Source: Bathymodiolus brooksi
Taxonomy: Eukaryota > Mollusca > Bivalvia > Mytilida > Modiolidae
Reading direction: 5' to 3'
Assembly (NCBI GenBank): GCA_963680875.1
Contig: OY804579.1
Span: forward strand, 51,102,036 to 51,166,035
Length of the DNA: 64,000 nucleotides
The notes beneath the pieces were generated by a model, which did no database searches, was not told where the DNA came from, and saw only the letters and a program-made list of their open reading frames with translations. Positions 48,401 through 63,400 of the stretch are shown piece after piece (the first letter of the stretch is position 1; every line of letters starts with the position of its first letter). Both the position numbers and the translations under genes were made by a program.

Positions 48401-51400
48401 TTTTTTTTCGGATGTTGAACATTTTTTCACACAATTGCACCCCCTGTTAGTAGTATAATTTTATTGCTTTATTTAAAAAAAAAACAACACCAAGAACATC
48501 GATGATTTCAATCTTATTCAGAAAAAAAACCTACAGCAAAATAAAGGTATACTGTAAACAAAATCATCATTTTTTTCGAGATTTTGTTAACTTCATCCTT
48601 GTATAGGTCGAAGCCAGCGTGTTGAGGAAAAAAAATATCGACCAATGGTCCGTAAAATACGGTACATGTTTTATATGACATTGATGATGAGCCAGTTGAT
48701 GAAGACGAAGACAATGAAATTGAGGAAGAAGAGATCAACGCAGCTCTTAAGAGAGTGTTGATCCTTCTTGACCAAGTTAATGACTTGTCAAATCTGCAAA
48801 ATAAATTGTTGAACATTACTGTATTGTTTATTTGGTATTTGTTGGCGAGTTTAAAAAAAATGTCACTCACCAAACATGGTGTGCTCTATTTAATCTTGGC
48901 GAGTACTTGTTTCAGTCCACTCGCCATTTTGGCGAGTGTTTGAAAAAAAAATGGTTTCCCACACTGTCAATGTACACTATTTATAACCTACCTTTACCAA
49001 GCTACCAGGAGTAATTACCAAGGCCTGTTTTACAATAGGTTTTCCACCATAAGGACCCTGCTTATAAAGTGTCCTGAAAACAATATACATATATTTAATG
49101 GTCTGTAAAGTGATTATCTCCCATAGTTAATAAGAAATGTTGAAAACACATTGCAATTGATTTCGATGCCATTATGAATTTATATATGAAAAAAAATATT
49201 ATGTCATTAATATCATCAATTATGATCTTGGGAACTTTATCTGAATTTCCTTTTTTTTTTCAATCATATCGGCCAACACAAGAAGCTGTGATGTAATACA
49301 CAAACTGAGAATGCACAATTTGCAATGATTGGAATATAATATAAAGGAAATTAATCAACCATACAAAAATAAACTGAAATAAACAATATACAAGTATAAA
49401 ATGTTAACAGTCTAACCTTGTGGTCATCTCTATTAAAGGAAAACTCCAGTCAGTTGAACAATTGTTATAATTCAATACATTGTAACTTTTTATTCGTAAA
49501 TAACTAATTATTAAACAAAAAACACCTTTATTAACATTGAAATATCCAATTAGAAATATGAATATTTGGAATTTCCATGACACCTCTTCATGCAACGTCA
49601 CGGGGACGGATCATGTTAGTTGAATAAATAACATGTATCTGACTCTTCCCAACATCGTGCCCGTTTGGTTATGTTTTAATATCAGATCAACTGCAATACA
49701 ATGTTTATAATTGTATATCGTTCTAATTTGTTTCTTAATATTTCCATCCCATGTTACATTTTCATAAAACAAAGGAGTTTTATTTATATTGAGGGGGGGG
49801 TTTCTACGTATAATTTCATGTTTTATGTGATTGGCCGTAGGTTAAATAACTGTCGGTTTTAACTCGTTTTATGCATACACATGCTTTTTTCTTTTTAGTC
49901 CCCAATGCCGTCATACTTTCCCGTGTTTTTCAAGGTCACTGGTCGATGTGTTGACAAGGGTAGTCCTGATGGGTAATTACACAAATAAATTCTTCTCACA
50001 CTTTCCCTTTTCATTAGTGCAATAAAATGCTTAACATGAAGTCATAATGATTTTGTAAATATCAAAAGATAAATATACGACGTTATTCCACGATTTACAT
50101 AATTTTTAATGATAAAATTGCAACTGATCAATGCTGATATAATATATGATACCACTATTGTGACGTCACCACTCTTTCGGAAGAACTTTAATTGCAGGTA
50201 TAATCCGAGAATGGATTATGCCTTTTGTCTCCTCACATTGAAGAGTTCTGAAAAATGGCCATCCCCATTATTTTGTGCTACAGGCAACTTCAATCACCAA
50301 ATTCTACCTTATATACTATTTTTAACATTCATTAACACAAATGTCTTTTATTTACTGTCATTTAAATTTCCAGGCTAACTTGTTAAGACCATGACGTTTT
50401 CATTTAAGCAGTCACTTGTATTAAAGGGTCACCTTTTTCTTGTCCTGACATAGAAAATTTCAAATCAATTGAGCCTCTTTTAAGAGGTGTGCTTAGTCCT
50501 AAATTTTCTTTCTCCCAAAGGTGATCTCTTAATACAGGTTTGACTGTACAAGTTTTAATATATAACAACATTCCATGTGATATTTTTGTAGCTGTTTAGC
50601 AATATTCTACATTCACAGGTCATTTGTTATCCTATCAAATATTTTGCCTCCCAGAACCAATTACTGTGAATTCATTATTATTCATGGATTTTGTGGATAG
50701 TACTTAACCATGAATTTAAGAATTTAATGAATATTTACCTTGGATATATGTACTAACTAGATGTTGCACGCTACGTCGTGCTAAGAATACCCCCACTCAT
50801 TCAATTGTAAGTCGCACGGTAAACAGGAAGTAGATGTGCGGTAAACCTGGAAAGGGGAGACACGGTACAAGTCACCATGCCAAAGCCATATATCAAATCA
50901 TTTCTTCCAGTAGAAGCTGAGATAACTGTTACAAAAGTTTTCATTACGGCAAACATGAAAAATTCTAAGTTGCACGGTAAACAGGAAGTAGATGTGCGGT
51001 AAACCTGGAAAGGGGAGACACGGTACAAGTCACCATGCCAAAGCCATATATCAAATATAAAATCATTTCTTCCAGTAGAAGCTGAGATATCTGTTACGAA
51101 AGTGTGAACGGACGTACGGATGGACAAGGTGATTGCAATATAGCCCCCACTCTATCAGTGGGGGTATAACTAGAGCAGGAGATCCATGAATATACAATTT
51201 TTCCTCAAACAATAAACACTGGCATCCACAAATTTTAAATAAATTTAGTCCTTAGTCAAATCAAGAACATTATAAATGTTCCCACATTATTTTTTAATCC
51301 CCTCACTTGGCCAGGCCTATATGACAGAATGCCATTGCTGGAAAGATATATAAATGGCCATCAAAACTTGAACAATTGAAAAATTTAAAATTTAAGGAAG

Positions 51401-54400
51401 CATTGTAGCATACATACCACAGAACAGTAATACACTGTAGTGTTTTACCAAGACCCATATCATCTCTAAAATATAAAACATAAATTATCAAGATATTTAA
51501 AAAATACATGTATTGGTAACTACTCTAGCTGTTGTATAGGTTCCTAATGTACAAACAAAACATTTTTTGTGTGTCTTCTTCATATTATTAAACATCCAAT
51601 ATACATGTTTTAGAAACAGTTTTCAGTAATCTTCATAGGCCTATTTTTTTCTACAATCTTGTAATTTAACACATTTTTCTGGGGAGCAGGACAATAGCCC
51701 CCCAGCCAATTGCCACCCTAGGACAATAGCCCCCCTAGGATAATTGCCCCCCACAAATTTTTTTCAGTTTTATATTTAGTTTCTGATTACCCCTTTCTGA
51801 CTCTATGAACTCCATTGCACTACTATACTTTCACTTCAAAATACACTCCTATTTAAGCCAGTTCTAAGCTTGTACTTAGCTTGCAATCATTTTTTCTCAA
51901 AATTCTTTTTAATTATTAACCTTTGTACTTAGCTTTGATCATTGTTCAATCAAATTTCTTTTTATAATTTTTCTTTGAAGACCAATTTTGTAAGGTAATT
52001 AAACTTAATTGGGAAATCATTAAACTCTATCTAAAAATAAAATATCTATAAATGATATTGCAATTTAGTGTATAAATAATAAGAGAAAGCGATTCAAACC
52101 CCTTTGATTAATATACAAAGAAGAAAATCCAACTTAAAAGTAATTTGAATAATTTAATCTGAGTTTATGCATATTTGTTTCTCATAAAAATGAAATAAAA
52201 AATTTGGGGGATGGGGGGCAATTGACCGGGGGGCTATTGTCCTAGGGGGGCAATTGTCCGGGGGCTATTGTCCTAGACCCATTTTTCTGACGTCACATCA
52301 TTGTTTAGACAGTTGAGTATTTTTGAGAATCCAGTTTCTTTCTTTTGTATTTGAAATTTAGCCTTTTACTAAATTTTTTTCTTAAAAACATTTTATTTTT
52401 GTAAATTTCAATTTAATTTTGCTTTCTAAAGTTTACAAATGTAAATATATAAAAATAAAAACACTTTTGAAGATAGAAATGTATTAAGTAAGAGAATATC
52501 CTCCAATTTGTAGATTCTGAAACAAATGTACAGTTGGAGTGTACAGATCGTGTTTATTCTTTTTATAAATTTTACAAATTGGAGTGTATTCTACATTACA
52601 AAACCTGACAATATTTCCATTCTTTAACAAATTTCTCTTCAAATGTTTTTCTGAAAGCTATTGCTCTCTCCATACTTTTGTTTTTTCTACATTGATGAAA
52701 AAATAATTTGAAATCTGGAATAGGGCTGAGAATCAATAAGAAAGCCTTACGCTAAGATAGCACCAAGACCACCATAATCTCTAAGACCCATAACACACTC
52801 ATACAGGAAAGTGACCCCTTCTCTTTGATGGGGTCGTAAATGAGTACTTAAATATGGGTCGACTACAACATCTATCACAGGTAGATTTTTCTTGTTGCTC
52901 TGCCACTGAAAAACATAAGGTTTAGTCCAATTATCTATGGTAATTAGTCCTAAATCTTTTAATTATCTAGAATAAATTCAGCTATTAATCACTATAAACA
53001 AATAAATTTCAAATTATATAAGGAAACAACTTTGAGGTTGGATGAAATCTTGCATCTTAACCAGTGTAATGCCACATTTTTGTGTCTGACCCAAGCCAGG
53101 ATCTGGATTTCTAACATCATATGTCATGCTCTTTTTTGTGTACAATGGTTTGAGATGAGGGGTGGTTGTTCGTTTCGTTGATATTTGTGGAATTGCTGGT
53201 CGTCACAGTTTAAACTTTCTTTTCATAATGAAGTCTGCCATCTACTAAAGAGTGAAATATCTTTTTTTGTAAATGTAAAGAAACACTATTATACAGATAT
53301 TTTTCATGAATTACAAAATTCAGAATGTTTTGTGATCTGTTTACAGAGACTAATGGTTAAAAACACAGTTGACCAGAGGCATAAAGAGATATGTATATAA
53401 AATATGATATTAAATAATTAGAATAATGTCAACATGATACCTGATGAGCTTGACTAGGACGTGGCATAACTAATGCACCTGGTACACTGGGATCATACCT
53501 AGGTTTTATATTTATTGCTGTATTCTACAAAAAAAATCACAAAAACATGACAAACCATAAAATAGTCTACATCTCCAGGCCTCTACATTAACATATTTTT
53601 CAACTTGTCCCTTCGGACAACTAACTAAAAAGAGTACTTGTCCGACTCAATCTTTTAGTTGTCCGAAAAAAATAATAAAAATTACAAAAACTAGAGAATA
53701 ATTATCCAGGGCTCCCACTACTTTCAAATTAGAGGGAGAAGTGACTTATCTTTCAGATAGCTCATATGGAGAAGTGGGAGACAACAGAGAGAAGTGGGGA
53801 GACTTCTGGGAAAAGTCAATTGCGATTAATCGAAACATCGTTTCGCGACCCCTCTGACATTACCCTGCCCAAATTAAGTAAATATTTAAAGCTGCCTGAA
53901 CTGATTTGTTCTGGGTTTTTATTTATTCATAACTACCTTAAGGACATATATTCAATGTCACATTTTTATTTCTGTCTACCTTGATTGGAGTCTTGCATAC
54001 CAGTGATTTTTATGTGTACCCCCCCCCCCCCCTTTTCCTTTTGAAATATTACTGTGTTGTGATCCAATACCACACAAATTGTAATAACTCATATTTGTGT
54101 TATATAAATCCTTGTTTCTGGTAATTTAAATATACCTAGATACTATATATACCAGTATCTAGGTTTATTTTATTTTACCAGAAACAAGTGCCTGTGATAT
54201 AAATAAAGCAAAGTATTTTATTTAAATTCACAGAGAAATAAAATTTTAAGTGGATCTTTTCAACCAGATCAGGAGAAAGCTTGTAATATTTGTCCATTTC
54301 AAAGGTTTCAATATTTCCCAAAAGCCTAAATCAAGTCCTCTATCGTATTTAGCACAAAAGACAAGTTTAAATTTGGTGCCAAATTTATATCCGATAATTT

Positions 54401-57400
54401 TTACGTGTCCGTTCTGGAGTGATTCTTGTTCTTATATTTCAAATATTGATATTTCCGTTCATTCAAGTGTTTCTGAGATTGCGACTTTAATTTTGTCAAT
54501 GTCACAGCATGGAGAACGATAAATGATACAATAAAAAGAGTTTTGATCTGGCGTTTCACTTTAGTTTTAATCAAAATAAATTATGGACAAATTGGAGATC
54601 AAACAGGGCTCTTTTATACAACAAACCCAGTATTTTATACCAGTGGAAATAGATTTGTCCGTCGTACCGGCACGTTTGGGAATCTGACTTTTTCACTTGT
54701 CTCGTCGGACAACCGTAATACAAGATCTACTTGTCCGACGTCAGTTTTCACTGGTACCGGACAATCGGACAAATGTTAATGTCGAGGCCTGATCTCTAGT
54801 TTTTATACCAGTTTCAATGTATTAATTTTTTTTAAATTATTACTAATACAAAACATTTGTACACTCAAGTCTAAAATCTCACAGGAAATTTTATTGAAAA
54901 GAAAAAATATTTTATATGTTCGATATTTTTTGTTATCTTAACACATATTTTTAAATAGTCTGTCATAACTCACTTCAGAGTGTTTTTTGCATATATTGTA
55001 TGTATGTATGTGTTTTACATGTACCTGTATACATTAGGTGAGACTTTATCAAAGTATTTGTGTTATTAACATACCTGTATAACAGAACAGTTCTGTCCAT
55101 CTTGTATTGGGTTGACAAACTTTTTATTGGTTCCTTTCTCTGGAATTGGTACCCTGACTATTCAATAGATTAAAAACAGTCAATTCTAACATGTGAAATG
55201 CTGAAACTGGTAGCCTGACTATTCAATAGATTAAAAACAGTCAATTCTAACATGTGAAATGCTGGAACTGGTAGCCTGACTATTCAATAGATTAAAACCA
55301 GTCAATTCCAACATGTCAAATGTAACATTCTGAACTAGTTTGATCATCTCTAAACATTACTTCATGGGATGACTTTTGACAATTACATGTAAAAAGTTTT
55401 AGAATTTCTCAATCTGGCAAAAAAAAAATCATACTGAACCAGTATTATGAACTACTCTCTGCCAACCCTAGAAAGAAAAAAAAAAATGCTTTCTTGCTAT
55501 ATAACCTAGATGAACATGAAAAAAAATGGAATGTTTTAAATTAACTCTATTGTATTTAAACACTATTTAATACATAGAACAATGTACAGTATATCTATAG
55601 ATATATTAGTTTTAACTAAAATTTACAACAACAAAAAAAAAGAAAAAGAACAAAAAAGTATTTTGAAAAATTAGTGTTCAGAATTTTTTTCTCTCATATT
55701 CTTGAATTGACATTAATACCTTGGAAACGATTTGTTTAAATCTACAAAATTATCAGGTGATTACAGTTCTTGCCTTTTTCAAAACTACAAAATATGGAAA
55801 GGGAGGTGTAATTGCAATCATATAAATGGTTTTGCATAATAGAACAAAAAGTTAGGAAAATTTAAAATAAATAACTGTAATCAGAATGAAAGTCACAAAG
55901 TTGTATTTATTGTCACCTATTAAATATTCAAACAACCCAAAGGGGAGATAATCAGTGGATACTTTACTTCACTTCTTTTTAAGCTTAATAATATTTTGTA
56001 AATTGTTCATATAAAGTAAAATACATATCAAATAAATTTGTGTTTGAAATTAACCAACATTAGAATACTGTAATTGTTACAAATAAAAAAGACTGCATCG
56101 CTGGTGTAATGGTTGATGTTCAAACAAAATCAGAAAAGGAATAACTTCAGGAGAATGTTTTGAAAACAAGTGGTTTTATATGAAATATATAGGAAAATAG
56201 CTTGGTGTGGAAAGACTTATGACCCGTCAATGTATAGTATGAAATATTATATTTCTCTACAAAAAAAGTTTTTTTTTTTTTTTATATAAAATTTGAGATC
56301 ATCTACCGGTATACAGCAATACAAAGTACTTTTTTTTCCTGTAAATATTAAATTAATCAACTGAAATTGGAATAACAGGTGTTTTGTTTCTAACATATAT
56401 AGAAGCATACCTGTATTATCAGACACAATAGTTCCAGCACCAGAGAAACATTTCCCAGATTTATACTGTTCCTCTATCAGTATGGACATAACCTGTAATT
56501 AACACATTTTTTTGTCATGCAATAATCAAGAATTCACATAACTGTTTCTTACAGAATTATAGTTTAATTAACTTATAGAGTTACAGTTGTGGTGTTTAAT
56601 GCCACTTTCAACCATATTTCAATTATATCGCAGTGGTCAGTTTTATTGTTGGAGAAAACCAACAACCTGCCGCAAGTCACTGACAAACTTAATAACTGGA
56701 TAATGTTGTATCGAGTACACCTCGCCTGAGCTGGATTTGAACTCACAACGTTAGTGGCAATAGGCACTGATTGCATAGGTAGTTGTAAATCCAACTACCA
56801 TACGATTACAACCACAACAGCCCAATTCATACAACAATATGATGTAATTACAAATCAGAAAGGTGGACGTAACACGAGACATGACATGTGACATTTTGAT
56901 ACAACCCATATTAGATCTTAGACACATATTATATTGAAACACTTTGTGGAAAACACTTCCATGACCGCATTATTTCACTATGAGGGGAGGTTTTAGTTTA
57001 ACCCACATTATTTCACTATGAGGGGATGTTTTAGTTTAACCCACATTATTTCACTATGAGGGGAGGTTTTAGTTTAACCCACATTATTTCACTATGAGGG
57101 GAGGTTTTAGTTTAACCCACATTATTTCACTATGAGGGGAGGTTTTAGTTTAACCCACATTATTTCACTATGAGGGGAGGCTTTAGTTTAACCCACATTA
57201 TTTCACTATGAGGGAAGGCTTTAGTTTAACCCACATTATTTCACTATGAGGGGAGGTTTTAGTCTAACCCACATTATTTCACCATGAGGGAAGGCTTTAG
57301 TTTAACCCACATTATTTCACTATGAGGGGAGGTTTTAGTTTAACCCACATTATTTCACTATGAGGGGAGGTTTTAGTTTAACCCACATCATTTCACTATG

Positions 57401-60400
57401 AGGGGAGGTTTTAGTTTAACCCACATTATTTCACTATGAGGGGAGGTTTTAGTTTAACCCACATTATTTCACTGAGGGGAGGTTTTAGTTTAACCCACAT
57501 TATTTCACTATGAGGGGATGTTTTAGTTTAACCCACATTATTTCACTATGAGGGGAGGTTTTAGTTTAACCCACATTATTTCACTATGAGGGGAGGTTTT
57601 AGTTTAACCCACATTATTTCACTATGAGGGGAGGTTTTAGTTTAACCCACATTATTTCACTATGAGGGGAGGTTTTAGTTTAACCCACATTATTTCACTA
57701 TGAGGGGAGGTTTTAGCTTAACCCACATTATTTCACTATGAGGGAATGTTTTAGTTTAACCCACATTATTTCACTATGAGGGAATGTTTTAGTTTAACCC
57801 ACATTATTTCACTATGAGGGGAGGTTTAGGCCATAAAACTAGCTTAACCCAGCCACTTTTTATTGAATTATTTTGTATCAAGTCAGGAAAGTGACCAGTC
57901 ATGTACATGTGTCTTAGGGGTATCCATTTTGTCTCTGTTTCTACAATTTTTCGATTAAATTTTAGAACTGTTCCGACAGTGTGGTATTTTGGAACTGTTC
58001 CAACAGTGTGGTATTTTGGAACTGTTCCGACAGTGTGGTATTTTGTTGTTGTTCAAAATTATATTTGTACTGTAATTATTCAAACTTAACATACTGTATA
58101 TGTATTGTTTACAAAGTGGACAGTTCCACACTCTTGGTTGGTATGAATGCTTCAATACAAACCAAAAAAAATATCATGGATGCGGACAATTTACCTGTAT
58201 CAGTTTTCCACCAACTGTAAGTGTTTCATCTTCTTTCAAAGCCAATAAATCTGTGGACTTGTAACCAGCACCTTTACCAATCCTATGGGCAAAAAGATAT
58301 ATTGATGTTATAGTAAAACCTGCCTAAACCGAACCTCCTTGGGACCAACTTTTACGTTCAGAATAGACAGGTTACCTGAACAAGAATTTCCTACATTGGG
58401 ACTTTATTTAAAGTTCGGTTTATAAAGGATTCCATTTTTTTTTCAGGATTCAGTTTAGACAGTTTTCATTGTACATTGTTAGTTAGTAAGAGAGGATATG
58501 GATGTAAAACTATCCAACATTACATTTAGATACAATTAAAGTAAAGGGATATGGATGTAAAACTATCCAACATTACATTTAGATACAATTAAAGTAAAGG
58601 GATATGGATGTAAAACTATCCAACATTACACTTATATACAATTAAAGTAAAGGGATATGGATGTAAAACTATCCAACATTACATTTAGATACAATTAAAG
58701 TAAAGGGATATGGATGTAAAACTATCCAACATTACACTTATATACAATTAAAGTAAAGGGATATGGATGTAAAACTATCCAACATTACACTTATATACAA
58801 TTAAAGTAAAGGGATATGGATGTAAAACTATCCAACATTACACTTAGATACAATTAAAGTAAAGGGATATGGATGTAAAACTATCCAACATTACACTTAT
58901 ATACAATTAAAGTAAAGGAACAGTTCTTTTATAGCTGTTCTACATATTTGTGTATGGTTTTTTGTTTGATATTTTCTCACACAATTTTAAACCAGTAATA
59001 ATTTATAAGAAACTTGTAAATTATGTTCGTTACAAATGTGGCTGTCACAAGTTGATGAATACTGTAATCATGGAGTACATTTAAGAAAATAAAAGTCTTA
59101 GTAGATATCAATCATAGAGGTGACACCACTAAATCAGCCAATCAGAATGTGTAGTAGTCCAAAGTAGTACTGTCTGGAACATAATAAATCTACTTTCACT
59201 TTGATTAAGTTATAGAATTAGACACAACACTAATGATCTTTAATTGACCATTAAAACTTACTCTTTCCCTTCCATATCTAATAGTGAAACACTTCTTCCT
59301 GATATCACCAATATTGCTGAAAACAAGAAAAAAAATTGGGATGAAATGTAACCCATGGTAAATATCCATGACTATATAATTTTTCCTTATCAATTTTGTG
59401 ACTGTAAATACAGTCAAAAACTTTTAAAGTCTGAAATAGAACTTGGCCTTCCTTTTATGTTCCCTGATATTGTGTATAAATTTCAAATTATTCCTTATGC
59501 AGAACTTAAATTATTGAGCGCATTCCAAATGTCGGACAGATGTATGGACATGGGTAAAACTTGGTCCAGATACTTGGCAGCGGGGGCATAAATATAACTA
59601 CAAATTTATAGTACCACATTTACTGCATCACATGAAAAGTGATAATGGTGAAAAATTAATGAATCCACATACAAAAAATGACACCATTTAAATAAAACAC
59701 TCTGATACATTATCCTGATTCCCAGTCTTTGTCCTTATTTCTTAATACTGCATGCTTAGCAGGAAGTAACAAATACACATTTTATAGTCTTTAGATTTAC
59801 ATGAATGGTGCTCGACCCATAACCTACAGAGGTGCCAGGTGAGCATACTAACCATTATATAAAGGATGTAGCATAGGTTTAGAGTTATGGTGTTTAATGC
59901 TACTTTCAACAATATTTCAGCTATATTGTGGCAGTCAGTTTTATTGGTGGAGGAAACCGGAGTACCTGGAGAAAACCGACCTATTGCAAGTAGCTGACAA
60001 ACTTTATCACATAATGTTGTAATGAGTACACCTCACCGTTAGCGGGATTCAAACTCACAACTTTAATGGTGATAGGCACTGATTGCACAGGTAGTGGTAA
60101 ATCCAACTACCATATGATGACTATCACAACAGCCCCTAAAATGAATATGTTGTAGCATAATGTTTGACAAAATAGTTGATATTTATTATTGAATACATAC
60201 CATCTCCTTCCCATTTCTTGTGCTGAAATAATAAAAATAAACAATAAAATCCTGGTAGCTGATTTATTATTGTGGATATTGTTGTAACTATGCAATGCTT
60301 TAAGGCAAATTGTGATTTCATTTAATTTTATAAATGAAAAGCAGAAATTTAGAATATCTGAACAATTTACTGGCTAAACTTATCAAATATTCTAATGTGA

Positions 60401-63400
60401 CGTCATTCTTTCGCTTTGTAAACAAATCATGTGATATATTTACTTTGAAAAGTCTCATTGGCACATGTAAAGTGCATACATTTAAGCCCCTTTCTCATCA
60501 GAGTGTATTTGTACTGTTAGAAATACCAGAATCAAAATATTTCATGGAAGTCATAATGTGCTCTGCACCTGTTTCAAACTCAAATTTGACAGTCCAAATA
60601 TCATATCTAACTCCCTTCTAATATTTTACAGATTCGTCAACTGTTTAGGCCAGGGATCAAATTTAATGGGAAATACTCGCTAAATGTGAGTAAAAATTAA
60701 ATTTAGTGAGTAAAAGCCAAAGAGAACTCGAAAAAAATTGTGAGTGTGCTAAATTTTCCTACTTTCAGTTTTGTGTATAAAATCGTAGTTGTCAAAAACA
60801 TTTAAGTGACTGTGACTGTTAAATTTACATCTAATAGACGCTTTAATGTTTTATCCATGCAGTTAAAGCATTCGTATGACATTCAACTGCATTACATTTT
60901 CATGACCTCCATTAATTATGCATGTATCAAAGTGAACCCATGCACCAAATTACCGTTTTCTTCAATGTAAACAACAAAAAAGGGAAGACAAATGATGACA
61001 TTACAGACAATAAAGACTCCAATAATAACAATAGATGTGTAAGTGTTACGTTGTCTGAAAACTGTAAAAAAAAAAAAGGGGAAAAGGTTTGGTTTTAGAA
61101 TTTGACACCCGAGTTGACCTTTCTGTATATACTGATTGGATGCCTGTGATGTTAAAAATAAACATATAATCAAAGACGATTTGCCTATTATAATAAATAT
61201 AAATGTCTCAATGTGATCACTTTTTTGGGAAGATTTACGTTTTAATTTGAAGTTTTAAGCAGGAAGCACATTGATGTTCTAAAAATAAATTATCTTTGGC
61301 TCAACTTGAATTTGTGCAGCTGAAGCAAATAAAAATTTAAAAGCCAGTGAAATGTCCTCCTTTAGTATAATAAATAAGGGAACAACAACCATTTCATTCT
61401 AATATGAGACAATTTGAGAAAAAAAACAGGCTCAAAATGAAAAATGAAGCAAAAAAAAAATATTAGGATGGAAATATTTTATTTATGATGCTCTTTTGAG
61501 AGCTAATTCCATGCCTAAATTCTAATATATTCTTGCTAGACTTGCATAATCACTGCTATAATGTCCAATAACCATTAAATTTTGATTTCAAAATTTTAGC
61601 TAGTAGTAATTTAATTTAGCCAGTGGAAAAAATTTGTACTGGCTATTTTTTTTCTTGTGGAAAAAAAAGTTAAATTCGATCCACGTAGGCTGTCAAATTT
61701 GTGTTTGAAACAGGTGGACAGGTAATATTTTTTACCATTAAAACACACCTTCATGAACTATATACAAGCTTTCCTTCCAGAACAGAAATATACTCCAATG
61801 AATAACATCATGAAGCCACTTCATGTATGGAGTGCCAAGAACATCTCAAAAGGCACAAAGATGAAAATCTTTGACTCAAATGTAAAATCTGTGCTCTTCC
61901 ATGGGGCAGAAACATGGAGAACAACAAAGGCCATGTTGTCAAAAATCCAAAGATTCATCAACTACTGCCTACGAAAAATCATGAATATCCGATGGTTTGA
62001 CAAAGTCAGAAATGAGGATCTTTGGCAAAGAGCAAACCAGGACCCCATAAACACACAAATTACATAGAGGAAATGGGCACACACTGAGGAAACCACCAAA
62101 CAGCATCACCAGACAGGCCCTCAAATGGAACCCACAAGGCAAAAGAAGCAAAGCAGAGGACGACCTAGAAACACCTGGCGTAGAGACACAGAGTCAGAAT
62201 TGAAAGAACAGGGACACAACTGGAACTCGGCAGAAAAACTAGCGCCAAATCAAGTTAGATGGAGGGAGTTCGTCAATGGCCTATGCTCCCCAGCGGAGCA
62301 AAGGGTTTAATATATAATATACTTCCAGGGTTCACCAAACCAGGCGAAGTGGGCGACTTCTTCACCTTGGTTTCCATGAAATCGCCCAATTTCTGTCAAA
62401 AAGCGAAGTTTTAGTCGTCCTGTCAGTCTTTTCAAGTCCGTATTTTTTTCACCACTAATCATACTTTTTCTTCAATATTCACATAAAAGTAGCTCCCATG
62501 TTCCTGAAATTTTACCCATACAGGGTTCGATGTTCAATATTTTATTCCAAACTTGTTAATTGCATCTTTTTTAAGATCATTGTGCAGCACTTCGTTTGGT
62601 GAAAGGTAGGGGAACATGCGGTAGTGGGGAAAGAAACATTAAAATTTGGATCGATTTTCGGAAGTCTCCCAGATTTTCTCTCACTTCGCCCTTAAGTCAA
62701 GAGAGAGAGAAGTCAAGTTGCCCCGTTTTTACTATGTGTGGTGAGCCCTGACTTCTTTGGCCATGTCATAACATTGTTCAATTTCAATTTGCACATTTTT
62801 ACGTTTTTCATATTGGGGACATCTTTTAATTTTGGAAGAATGTTGTTGTTTTCAACCAACATGTTCCCTAACGGCCAGTTTTTATGATGAAACAAAAAAA
62901 AATATTGTCAAAATTTCAAACTTTAAATCCAAAGCAAATTTGCATCATTTCCAATTGTTACTGAAATTATAGACTTTATAACTTATGTAGAAGTGTTTGA
63001 TGTTATATTTTCCACGATATAACTGAAATAGTGTTGAAAGTGGTGTTAAAACACCATAACCCCCTTATATTTTTCAAGACTAAATTCCCATTTATGACAG
63101 ATTTTCATGAGCATAGCAAACCATAAATTTTTGAATATGCCAGAAACATCATTACCACAATTGTTTATTGGAGCTCATGTTTAAAATTCATTATCATTGC
63201 TGTCTTCATGAAGAAAAATATTTCAAAGGAAAGAAGCATTTAAAAAAGTCCTATTAATTAACATGGACTTAAACAAGATGTTAACCAACAGTGAACATGG
63301 ACTTAGCCAATTGCAACAACTTGTTTACAAGGGTAAAAAGGATGTAATATTATTATAGCGAGCCATTAGTTCCACTGTTATGATCTATTAAGTTTAAACT

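Noticed and set aside
51303..51509. Complete 68-codon ORF containing DDMGLGKT as a stand-alone gene
   Set aside because: Only 48 nt are RAD54B exon v10. The rest of the ORF is intron read-through past GT-AG sites.
55075..55153. RAD54B v7 starting at the nearer acceptor tcag|GGTACC
   Set aside because: It gives the wrong phase with v6 (ACA G). The AG four bases upstream restores the frame.
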